Source: Nisaea sp. (GTDB lineage Bacteria > Pseudomonadota > Alphaproteobacteria > Thalassobaculales > Thalassobaculaceae). Taken from it: DNA of 64,000 nt. Under the pieces are notes generated by a model. That model did no database searches and was not told where the DNA came from. It worked only from the letters and a program-made list of their open reading frames with translations. Numbering within the stretch: the stretch's first letter is position 1; every line of letters begins with the position of its first letter. Where the stretch lies: positions 18,924 to 82,923 of the forward strand of contig NZ_JAEPQA010000022.1 of the NCBI RefSeq assembly GCF_017640745.1, in the 5' to 3' direction. Made by a program: the position numbers and the translations under genes. Of the stretch, positions 57,342-64,000 are shown in pieces.

Positions 57342-58625
57342 TCAGTAGAACAGGCTTGGCAGCCATAATGCGAGATCGGGGAAGATGAGCAGAAGTGCGA
57401 TCATCGCGAACATAGTGATGACGAATGGTGCAGCTCCGACCATCACGTCGCTGAGCTCGCCCTTCTCACGCACGCCTTGCACGACATAGAGATTGATCCC
57501 GATCGGCGGCGTGATCAGCGCGGTCTCCAGCAGCACCATGAGCAGGATCCCAAACCACACCGGATCGAAGCCGAGCGAGATCACGATCGGCGTGACCAGC
57601 GGCGCCACGGTCAGCAGCATGGAGAGCGTCTCCATGAAGCAGCCGACGACGATCAGCACGGCGATCAGCATCAGCATGGTCTGCATCGGCGAGAGACCGA
57701 GCCCGGTGACGAAATCCGCCAGCGCCTGGGTGAGGCCGATGACCGAGAGCACGAAATTGAGGAACACGGCGGCGAGGATGATCAGCATGATCATCGAGGT
57801 CGTGCGCATGGTGCCTTCGACCGCGGCGCGGATCATTTCGAGAGAGAGCGAGCGGTTCGCCGCCGCGAGCACGAGGGCGGCGATCACGCCGAGGGCGGCG
57901 GCCTCGGTCGGTGTCGCGACGCCGGCATAGATCGAGCCGACGACGACGAGGAAGATCCCGATCGGCGGCAGCAGCGACGGCAGGGCGGCGATCCGGTCGC
58001 TCCAGCTCGCGTTCACGCTTTCCCCGCCCCAGGACGGCTTTGCGATGCAGAGAATGACAACCGTGATCATGAAGAGCGCGGCGAGCAGGAAGCCCGGCAG
58101 GAAGCCCGCGAGATAGAGTTCCGGCACCGAGGTGTCGGTGAGCAGGCCGAACAGGATCAGGTTGATCGAGGGCGGGATCAGGATGCCGAGCGTGCCGCCG
58201 GCGGCGATGGTGCCGAGGAAGATCCGCTCGTTGTAACCGCGCTTCTCGATCTCGGGGATCGCGACGGTGCCGATGGTGGCGGCGGTCGCGACCGAGGAGC
58301 CGGAGGTCGCGGCGAAGAGGGCGCAGGAGCCGGTATTGGCGTGCATCAGCCCGCCCGGCAGCCAGCCGAGCCAGGTCACGATGCCTTCGTACATTTTCGC
58401 GGCGATGCCGGAGCGGAGCAGGATCTCGCCCAACAGGATGAACATCGGAATGGCGACCAGCAGGAAGTCGGTTCCGGTCTGCCAGACCATGTCGCCGAGC
58501 GCGCGGTGCAGCGGCATCGGGCTCTCGAGATACTGCATGGTGAGGCCGAGCCAGCCGAGCACGGCGGCGACCGGAACGGCGAGGGCGATGAGACCCAGAA
58601 GGATCAGGAGCGTCTTCGTAAGCAT
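57342..58625 (-). CDS. TRAP transporter large permease (DctM)
   Basis: 427 residues, about twelve membrane segments. Family motifs are AIPMFILLGEILLRSGIAAK, GSCALFAATSGSSVATAATI, RIFLGTIAAGGTLGILIPPS and LETALITPPIGINLYVVQGV. It carries the solute with Na+ or H+ after delivery by DctP. Its ATG shares one base with the DctQ stop (TGATG). Confidence 0.94.
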   Translation of the reverse strand: MLTKTLLILLGLIALAVPVAAVLGWLGLTMQYLESPMPLHRALGDMVWQTGTDFLLVAIPMFILLGEILLRSGIAAKMYEGIVTWLGWLPGGLMHANTGSCALFAATSGSSVATAATIGTVAIPEIEKRGYNERIFLGTIAAGGTLGILIPPSINLILFGLLTDTSVPELYLAGFLPGFLLAALFMITVVILCIAKPSWGGESVNASWSDRIAALPSLLPPIGIFLVVVGSIYAGVATPTEAAALGVIAALVLAAANRSLSLEMIRAAVEGTMRTTSMIMLIILAAVFLNFVLSVIGLTQALADFVTGLGLSPMQTMLMLIAVLIVVGCFMETLSMLLTVAPLVTPIVISLGFDPVWFGILLMVLLETALITPPIGINLYVVQGVREKGELSDVMVGAAPFVITMFAMIALLLIFPDLALWLPSLFY

Positions 58626-59185
58626 CAGGCGATCTCGTCGTGAATCTGTTCTTCGAGGGTCTTCACGCCGATACGGCGCTCGCCCTCGGCGGCATTGCCG
58701 GTCAGCGTGGCGAAGAGGGAACCGACGAAGAGCAGGACGCCGCAGAGGACGAAGAACATCCAGCCGGCGAGCCACGGGATCTGCGGGATCGCGAGCGGTG
58801 TGCGCATCGGTGTGATCGAGCGCGAGCCGTGCTCCAGCGTGTCGGCGACGAGGCCCCATGCCATCCAGGTGACGATCCCGGCGAAACCGACCAGCAGGGC
58901 GAGGCCGAAGAAGTTCAGGAAGATCCGGAGCGGGCGCGGCAGGATCAGGAAGAGCGCGTCGACCCGGATATGGGCCCGCTCGAAGAGCGCGAAGGCGAGG
59001 CCGAGCGAGGTGGCGACGCCGAAGGCATAGCCGGAGATCTCGTCGGCCCCCGCGATCGACATGTTGAACAGTTTCCGGACGAACACCTCGATGGTGACGA
59101 GAACGGCGGATCCGAGGATCAGCGCGCCGCCGAGCCATACGAGCCAGCGGGACAGCCGGTGTCCGGCGTCAATCAGGCGAAGCAT
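58625..59185 (-). CDS. TRAP transporter small permease (DctQ)
   Basis: 186 residues, four membrane segments. VLVTIEVFVRKLFNMSIAGA followed by DEISGYAFGVATSLGLAFAL is the DctQ hallmark. GGAGA precedes the ATG at 59185. The tail is hydrophilic (VKTLEEQIHDEIA). It lies between dctP and dctM. Confidence 0.93.
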   Translation of the reverse strand: MLRLIDAGHRLSRWLVWLGGALILGSAVLVTIEVFVRKLFNMSIAGADEISGYAFGVATSLGLAFALFERAHIRVDALFLILPRPLRIFLNFFGLALLVGFAGIVTWMAWGLVADTLEHGSRSITPMRTPLAIPQIPWLAGWMFFVLCGVLLFVGSLFATLTGNAAEGERRIGVKTLEEQIHDEIA

Positions 59186-59232
59186 GGATTTCTCCCTCGA
59201 GGAGGTGACCGGGACAGGTATCGAAGAACAGG

Positions 59233-59259
59233 CCGGCGCCGGAGACCATCCGGCGCCGG
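59233..59259 (-). other. Intercistronic hairpin between TRAP dctP and dctQ
   Basis: CCGGCGCCGG occurs twice (59233-59242 and 59250-59259); since the unit is self-complementary it forms a perfect 10-bp stem with a 7-base loop. It lies just after the dctP stop. There is no T-run. As after tctC, it may raise the amount of binding protein over permease. Confidence 0.65.
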
Positions 59260-59269
59260 TCCGGTCAGG

Positions 59270-60322
59270 TTACTTCGCCTTGGCGGTCAGGCCGAGGATC
59301 TTGCCGACGCTGTCGTTCCAGCCGGCCGCGCACTCGGCGCCGCAACGCTCGGCCCAGCGGGCGAGGACGACCTCGTTCGCGATCTTGTCGCGCAGGGCGA
59401 GGTCCTCGGCGGAGGGCGTCACCAGCTTCATCGCGCCCGGCTCGCCGATGTCGCACTTGCCGCCGGTGATGCAGCTGATCGCGACTTCGTCCTCGGTCGC
59501 GGTCTCGGTCCACATCTGGTCGTTCAGGATCGCCAGTTCCTTCTGCAACATGGCCTGCTTCTCGGCGCCCATGGCGTTCCACTTGTCCATGTTCATGGCG
59601 CCGAAGGCGAGGCCCCAGCCCACGCGGAGCGTGTAGGCATGGGTCGCGACCTGGTGCCACTTCGCCTTGTAGGCGGACATGGTGCCGGTGATGCCGCAAT
59701 CCACGACGCCTTTCTCGAGCGCCGGAATCACTTCCGCGAACGGAACGGTGACGGAGGTGCCGCCGACGCCCTCGACGAAATCGCCGAGCGTGGTCGCGTA
59801 GACGCGGATCTTCTTGCCTGCCAGATCCTTGATGCCGTTGACCTCGCCGTTGCACCAGAGCGTCTGGCTCGGGAACGGATAAAGCATCAGCAGCTTGGCG
59901 TTGTAGATCTCGGCGAAGGCCTTCTCGAGGGTCGGGAAATAGGCCTTGGAGACCGTGCGCTGGGTCTCGATGTCCTGGGTGACGGAGGAGAGATCGGCGC
60001 CCTCGAAGACGGCATTCTCGGCCGCGACGTAGCCCGGCAGGCCGAAGGCGAAATCGAACACGCCGTTCTTCACCAGGCGCATGATCTCGAAGCCCTTCAG
60101 GCCGAGTTCGGTCTGCGGCTTGATCTCGCCGACGATGGCACCGCCGGAAGCCTTGGCGATGCGTTCGTTCCAGAACGGGCCCTCGTGCTTCTGGTAGTTC
60201 GTCAGGCTGCCCCATGTGCCGACCGCCTTGATGACGGTCGGACCGTCCGCGAGCGCGGGGCCAGTGACCGCGAGGCCGCCGGCGACGGCGAGCGCTGCGG
60301 CAAGAGTGGAAAATCGCTTCAT
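59270..60322 (-). CDS. TRAP transporter periplasmic binding protein (DctP)
   Basis: 350 residues, AGGGAGA upstream of ATG 60322. Signal peptide MKRFSTLAAALAVAGGLAVT with cleavage after PALA (about residue 26). Body: NERIAKASGGAIVGEIKPQT, GLKGFEIMRLVKNGVFDFAF, KIRVYATTLGDFVEGVGGT and FAEVIPALEKGVVDCGITGT, family 7. The conserved Arg that binds the ligand carboxylate is in KIRVY. There are four Cys in the C-terminal part. The ligand is probably a carboxylate; the operon suggests D-glutamate or 5-oxoproline. Confidence 0.93.
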   Translation of the reverse strand: MKRFSTLAAALAVAGGLAVTGPALADGPTVIKAVGTWGSLTNYQKHEGPFWNERIAKASGGAIVGEIKPQTELGLKGFEIMRLVKNGVFDFAFGLPGYVAAENAVFEGADLSSVTQDIETQRTVSKAYFPTLEKAFAEIYNAKLLMLYPFPSQTLWCNGEVNGIKDLAGKKIRVYATTLGDFVEGVGGTSVTVPFAEVIPALEKGVVDCGITGTMSAYKAKWHQVATHAYTLRVGWGLAFGAMNMDKWNAMGAEKQAMLQKELAILNDQMWTETATEDEVAISCITGGKCDIGEPGAMKLVTPSAEDLALRDKIANEVVLARWAERCGAECAAGWNDSVGKILGLTAKAK

Positions 60323-60348
60323 TTTTAGTCTCCCTGTTTGTCTGTTGT

Positions 60349-61170
60349 TCAGGCGATGAAACTGTCCGTTGAGTCTTCTATGTCCGTGATCAGCATCCGT
60401 CCCGGCGTATGGGTGATGCAGATCGGCGGGCGCGCTTCTGCGAGCGCGTTTTGGGGGGTGACGCCGCAGGCCCAGAACATGGGCACGCCGCCGGTCGAGA
60501 CCGGAGGGTCGCCCCAGTCGGGGGAATGGACGTCGGCAATTCCGATCTCGGCAGGGTCTCCCACATGGACCGGCGCGCCGTGCGCCCATGGGAACCGGCT
60601 GGTGATCTCGCGCGCCTCATCGACCTGATGCTCCGGGATGTAGCGCAGCGAGACGACCATACCGCCGCCGAACGGGCCGGAGGGGATCGTGTCGATATTG
60701 GTCCGGTACATCGGCACGGTGGTGTCGGCCTCGATATGCGCGACCGGGATGCCGGCGGCGACGAGCGCGTTCTCGAAGGTGAAGGAACAGCCGATGGCGA
60801 AGGCGACGAGGTCGTCGCGCCAGACCCCGTTCAGGTCGGACACCGTCTCTGCCAGCTTGCCGTCCCGATAGATGTTGTAGGACGGGGTGTCTGTGCGGAC
60901 GTCGATCTCGCCGAGGGCCGGCCATAGCGGATTGCCGGTTTCCGTCATTCCGACGAGCGGACAAGGTTGCGGGTTCTGGCGGCAGAAGGTCTCGAAATCG
61001 CCCGCGTAGTCCGACGGCAGGATCGCGAGATTGACCTGCAGCTTGCCGGCGGCGAGCCCGGCGGTATGGCCGCGATAGGCGCCGCTCCTGATGGCGGCGC
61101 GGACTGCTTTCACATCCATCCGCGCAAGCGCTTCGAAGGACGTTTGCGCCGTTTCCTTGTGTTCGAGCAT
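60349..61170 (-). CDS. DUF1445 protein, D-glutamate cyclase-like
   Basis: 273 residues; the start has GGGAGGCAGCG upstream. LQVNLAILPSDYAGDFETFC, AFAIGCSFTFENALVAAGIP and FGGGMVVSLRYIP identify the family often named putative hydro-lyase. The mitochondrial relative DGLUCY converts D-glutamate to 5-oxo-D-proline. Here the gene opens an operon with a TRAP transporter and a 5-oxoprolinase, the next enzyme in that route. The residues needed for cyclase activity were not checked. Confidence 0.88.
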   Translation of the reverse strand: MLEHKETAQTSFEALARMDVKAVRAAIRSGAYRGHTAGLAAGKLQVNLAILPSDYAGDFETFCRQNPQPCPLVGMTETGNPLWPALGEIDVRTDTPSYNIYRDGKLAETVSDLNGVWRDDLVAFAIGCSFTFENALVAAGIPVAHIEADTTVPMYRTNIDTIPSGPFGGGMVVSLRYIPEHQVDEAREITSRFPWAHGAPVHVGDPAEIGIADVHSPDWGDPPVSTGGVPMFWACGVTPQNALAEARPPICITHTPGRMLITDIEDSTDSFIA

Positions 61171-61246
61171 CGCTGCCTCCCGTTCGGGTAAAACCTTAGG
61201 CAGCGAAAACGATCACGTTCAAATTAGTAATTTTGCAGAAAATCGA

Positions 61247-62125
61247 TCAATTATTTTTATCATAGGCGACAGCCGTCCGTTGCGCGATTTCCGCCGCCCG
61301 GGCGCTGACCATCGCGTCGGGCGAGGCGAGAAACGAGGCGGTGAAGCCGAGGGGGGCGGGCGTCCAGCCTGGATCGAAACGCTCGACCTGACCCGAGGCG
61401 AGATAGTCCGCCGCGAGGGAGAGTGGCAACGCACCGATCCCGAGACCGGCGGCGACGAGGCGGAAGCAGGCCGAGAGCGAAGATGAGGGAAAGATCACAG
61501 CGCTGGAGCCGTAGCGCTCCATCAGTTCCTCTTTCAGCAGTCGGAAAGGGCGTGTGTCGCGGGCGAAGGTGATGACCGGTGCGCCTTTCGCCGGATCGCT
61601 GACCGCGAGGTCGGGCGCGCGAAGCCAGGTCATCTCGAAAGCCGGCAGGGCGATGTTCTCGACCCGGTAGTCCGAGACCGGCCCCATGAGCAGCGCGAGG
61701 TCGACGGCGTTCCCCAGCAATCGTTCGCGCAGGTTGCGGGAGATGTCGACGTCGATCTCGACGGTGATACGGGGAAACTCCGTTCTGAGCGCGGCAATGA
61801 AGTCGGGCAGCCAGGACTGGACGATTGTCTCGGAGACGCCGATCCGGAACAGGGTCTCGACCTGTTCCGGTTGCCCGACATTGCGCTGGATCAGGCTGTT
61901 CAGTTTCAGATACTGCTCGGCATAGCCGATCAGCGCCATCCCGCTCTTGGTCGGTTGCATCGAGGCGGAGCGGTCGAAAAGCTCCACGCCGAGCGCGGTT
62001 TCCAGGGTCTTGATCCGTGCCGTGATCGCTGGCTGCGTCAGATGCAGTTCCTCGGCGGCCTTGCGCACATTGCCGGTTCTGGTAACCGCGAGGAATGCCC
62101 GTATCTGGTCCAGCGTGAAATGCAC
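61247..62125 (-). CDS. LysR-family transcriptional regulator
   Basis: 292 residues from GTG. Winged helix FLAVTRTGNVRKAAEELHLT and QPAITARIKTLETALGVELF; effector domain about 90-290. It lies 76 bases before the DUF1445 gene on the same strand. The gap (61171-61246) is AT-rich and likely holds the promoter. It probably regulates the TRAP/DUF1445/oxoprolinase genes. Confidence 0.93.
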   Translation of the reverse strand: MHFTLDQIRAFLAVTRTGNVRKAAEELHLTQPAITARIKTLETALGVELFDRSASMQPTKSGMALIGYAEQYLKLNSLIQRNVGQPEQVETLFRIGVSETIVQSWLPDFIAALRTEFPRITVEIDVDISRNLRERLLGNAVDLALLMGPVSDYRVENIALPAFEMTWLRAPDLAVSDPAKGAPVITFARDTRPFRLLKEELMERYGSSAVIFPSSSLSACFRLVAAGLGIGALPLSLAADYLASGQVERFDPGWTPAPLGFTASFLASPDAMVSARAAEIAQRTAVAYDKNN

Positions 62126-62395
62126 CGACTATTCCGTTCGCTTGAAAAAGGTATCCCAAGCTACTGCGACGGGATTGCGTGTGACAGCCCTATCGCGCGG
62201 GTCGCAAGACGTCCTGGCGGGACGGCGCCGATACGTTGGACTATCTGGCCTCCGGCGAGGCCCGTCGCGTCACCGGAGAATCGGGCCGTCCGCGGTGCTA
62301 CTGTCAGGGTTCTGGACATCAGGTCTGTTAACGGCACTTTGCGTAGATGCTCCACCTTATGATTGCCAAAGCCTCTCCAAACCCCTTGTTGTCTC

Positions 62396-63121
62396 ATGAC
62401 AAATAATACCGAGGGTGCCTTATGGGTTAAGAATGGAAGCTTTGCGATCTGTCATCGATCTTGCATTGAATATCGCGTTTTGAGACAAGCTACGCGCGAT
62501 ATTATCCGGTCTCGCGACTTCGAAGAGGACCTGTTCTTGGCTCATGTTCAGCGGTTTTTCTCTCTGGCCGCAAAGGTATGCGGGGCGATTGACTATACGG
62601 AAATCGAAGCCGTGGCCCGGTGCCTGAAAGAGGTGCGCGATGTGGGCGGGCGTCTCTTCATTCTCGGTGTCGGCGGCAGCGCAGGAAATGCGAGCCACGC
62701 GGTCAACGACTTCCGCAAGCTTTGCGGGATCGAAGCTTATGCGCCGACCGACAATGTCTCGGAACTGACCGCACGCACCAATGACGAAGGATGGGAGACC
62801 GTCTTCCGCGAATGGCTGAAGACCAGCCGTGCCCGGAGCGAGGATGCGCTGCTCGTATTCTCCGTTGGCGGCGGAGACGCCGAGCACGGGGTTTCCATGA
62901 ATCTTGTGCATGCCATCGACCTCGCACGTGAGCGCGGGATGAAGATCTGTTCGGTCGTCGGACGGGATCAGGGCCATGCTGCCAGGCACAGCACCCACGC
63001 CGTGGTGGTGCCGCAGGTGGATGCGGCTCTGGTCACACCGATATCGGAAGCGTTCCAGGCCGTTGTCTGGCATGCACTTGTTAGTCACCCGGAGCTACAA
63101 ATTGCGGCAACCAAATGGTGA
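62396..63121 (+). CDS. SIS-domain sugar phosphate isomerase, GmhA-like
   Basis: 241 residues from ATG 62396; no ribosome site is visible and a TTG at 62363 is also in frame, so the start is uncertain. SIS domain with LFILGVGGSAGNASHAVNDF, DNVSELTARTNDEGWETVF, VFSVGGGD and QVDAALVTPISEAFQAVVWH. This resembles D-sedoheptulose-7-phosphate isomerases and other SIS sugar enzymes. It opens a run with transaldolase and a nucleotide-sugar epimerase. The 270-base gap before it (62126-62395) shows no other feature. Confidence 0.85.
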   Translation: MTNNTEGALWVKNGSFAICHRSCIEYRVLRQATRDIIRSRDFEEDLFLAHVQRFFSLAAKVCGAIDYTEIEAVARCLKEVRDVGGRLFILGVGGSAGNASHAVNDFRKLCGIEAYAPTDNVSELTARTNDEGWETVFREWLKTSRARSEDALLVFSVGGGDAEHGVSMNLVHAIDLARERGMKICSVVGRDQGHAARHSTHAVVVPQVDAALVTPISEAFQAVVWHALVSHPELQIAATKW

Positions 63122-63152
63122 CCAGATAGTTGCGCGGCAGGCAGGCAGAGCG

Positions 63153-63878
63153 ATGATTTCGAAAAATGGATTGAGTATCGCGATCTATGCCGACGGCGCC
63201 GATCTGGAAACCATCGCGGTGCGCGCCGCCGATCCGCAGATCAGCGGGTTCACGACGAACCCGACGCTGATGAGGAAGAGCGGGATTGAGGATTACGATC
63301 GATTTGCCGAGGATGCGCTCGCGATTGTCGGGAACCGCTCGATCAGCTTCGAGGTCTTTGCCGACGATTTTCCGACCATGGAGAAGCAGGCGCGGAAAAT
63401 CGCGTCATGGGGAACGAATGTTGCGGTGAAAATCCCGGTCACGAACACCAGAGGAGAGTCCGCCGCGCCGCTGATCAGGGCCCTTTCGGCGGACGGCATC
63501 ACGGTGAATGTGACCGCGATCATGACAACACAGCAGGTCGCCGGGGTCGCAGAGGCGCTGTCCGCCGATACGCCGGCAATCGTTTCCGTCTTCGCAGGTC
63601 GTATTGCCGATACCGGGCGGGACCCGGTCCCCTACATGGTCGAGAGCAAACGCCTGCTGGCTGGAAAACCGAAGGCGGAACTGCTTTGGGCGAGCCCGCG
63701 CGAGCTGCTGAACATTTTCCAAGCCGACGCATGCGGCTGCGATATCATCACCGTTACGGACGACCTGTTGAAGAAGCTGCAATGGATCGGCCGGGACCTC
63801 GACGTATTGTCTCTCGAGACCGTCAAAATGTTCCATGATGATGCGGTCTCGGCGGGGTTCAGCATAGAAATCAACTGA
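63153..63878 (+). CDS. Transaldolase-family protein
   Basis: 241 residues, the short TalC/Fsa type. IAIYADGADLETI, ISGFTTNPTLMRKSG, NVAVKIPVTNTRGE (Schiff-base Lys), TAIMTTQQVAGVAEAL and VSVFAGRIADTGRDP. It would move or cleave a dihydroxyacetone unit in C6/C7 sugar phosphates. ATG 63153 starts 31 bases after the SIS gene stop. Its place between a GmhA-like isomerase and an epimerase suggests synthesis of an unusual sugar for a surface polymer rather than general pentose metabolism. Confidence 0.9.
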   Translation: MISKNGLSIAIYADGADLETIAVRAADPQISGFTTNPTLMRKSGIEDYDRFAEDALAIVGNRSISFEVFADDFPTMEKQARKIASWGTNVAVKIPVTNTRGESAAPLIRALSADGITVNVTAIMTTQQVAGVAEALSADTPAIVSVFAGRIADTGRDPVPYMVESKRLLAGKPKAELLWASPRELLNIFQADACGCDIITVTDDLLKKLQWIGRDLDVLSLETVKMFHDDAVSAGFSIEIN

Positions 63879-63922
63879 GCTTCCCTGCGCCGAAGAGAAG
63901 TGGGGGATTTGGAGGAAGTGTT

Positions 63923-64000
63923 TTGTCACGACGTTTCAACAAGGTCCTGATCACGGGTGGGGCGGGGTATGTTGGCAGCCTTCTGATCCCGCAGCTTCTG
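63923..64000 (+). CDS. NAD-dependent epimerase/dehydratase, N-terminal part
   Basis: Cut by the window end after 26 codons. TTG at 63923 with GGAGGAAG ahead; the reading MSRRFNKVLITGGAGYVGSL contains the GxxGxxG NAD motif of extended SDR nucleotide-sugar enzymes. It continues the SIS/transaldolase operon. Confidence 0.85.
   Translation, partial: MSRRFNKVLITGGAGYVGSLLIPQLL

Noticed and set aside
57477..60328. Long plus-strand open frames across the TRAP transporter genes
   Set aside because: Antisense to dctM, dctQ and dctP, which have full motifs and coupled starts.

Overview
The window is high-GC and its gene order and protein families point to a free-living alphaproteobacterium, probably Rhodospirillales. 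The evidence is the runs dapF-mtaB-ftsY and ffh-rpsP-rimM-trmD-rplS followed by leuC, together with many organic-acid and amino-acid transport and catabolism cassettes. This placement is inference from gene content, not from a marker-gene search.

Layout. 1-950: end of a polysaccharide-deacetylase-like gene and a small membrane protein. 978-6963: complete peptide-type ABC importer (fused double ATPase, binding protein, two permeases). 7044-9212: pgk, a small gene with its own promoter and terminator, and a NUDIX hydrolase. 9316-14859: dapF-mtaB-ftsY on the minus strand, an Ldh-type oxidoreductase and an enolase-superfamily protein. 15162-18951: the SRP/ribosome operon ffh-rpsP-rimM-trmD-rplS, with a good promoter and a good terminator. 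19011-21380: TauE/SafE permease and leuC. leuD does not follow leuC; an IS3-type remnant lies there instead.

21849-33063 is a signalling block: a 1027-aa hybrid kinase, a PAS hybrid kinase, a REC-EAL protein, a cytoplasmic MCP next to an Aer-like PAS protein, an OmpR-type regulator, and a kinase whose receiver domain is frameshifted and cut short. The block ends in a beheaded solute-binding protein gene, a 45-nt 3' piece of initiator tRNA-Met with an intact terminator, and the last ~65 codons of a flavoprotein gene. These scars suggest the block was inserted or rearranged.

33394-51425 is a set of small-molecule catabolic modules: citE-like/TauD/CaiB with a divergent LysR regulator; two 2-hydroxyacid dehydrogenases, a D-tartrate-dehydratase-like enolase, a crotonase and a second CaiB, divergent from a GntR regulator and a TctCBA tripartite tricarboxylate transporter; then an FAD monooxygenase beside an M29/NicX-like metalloenzyme. 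51536-53671 is a YgiQ-type radical SAM protein. 53704-62125 (minus strand) is a LysR regulator, a DUF1445/D-glutamate-cyclase-like protein, a TRAP transporter (P, Q, M) and a fused 5-oxoprolinase, a set that fits uptake and breakdown of D-glutamate or 5-oxoproline. 62396 to the end starts a sugar operon: SIS isomerase, transaldolase, NAD-dependent epimerase (cut by the window edge).

No CRISPR array, rRNA, complete tRNA, prophage or integrase gene was seen. All functional calls come from reading motifs by eye; no database search was run.
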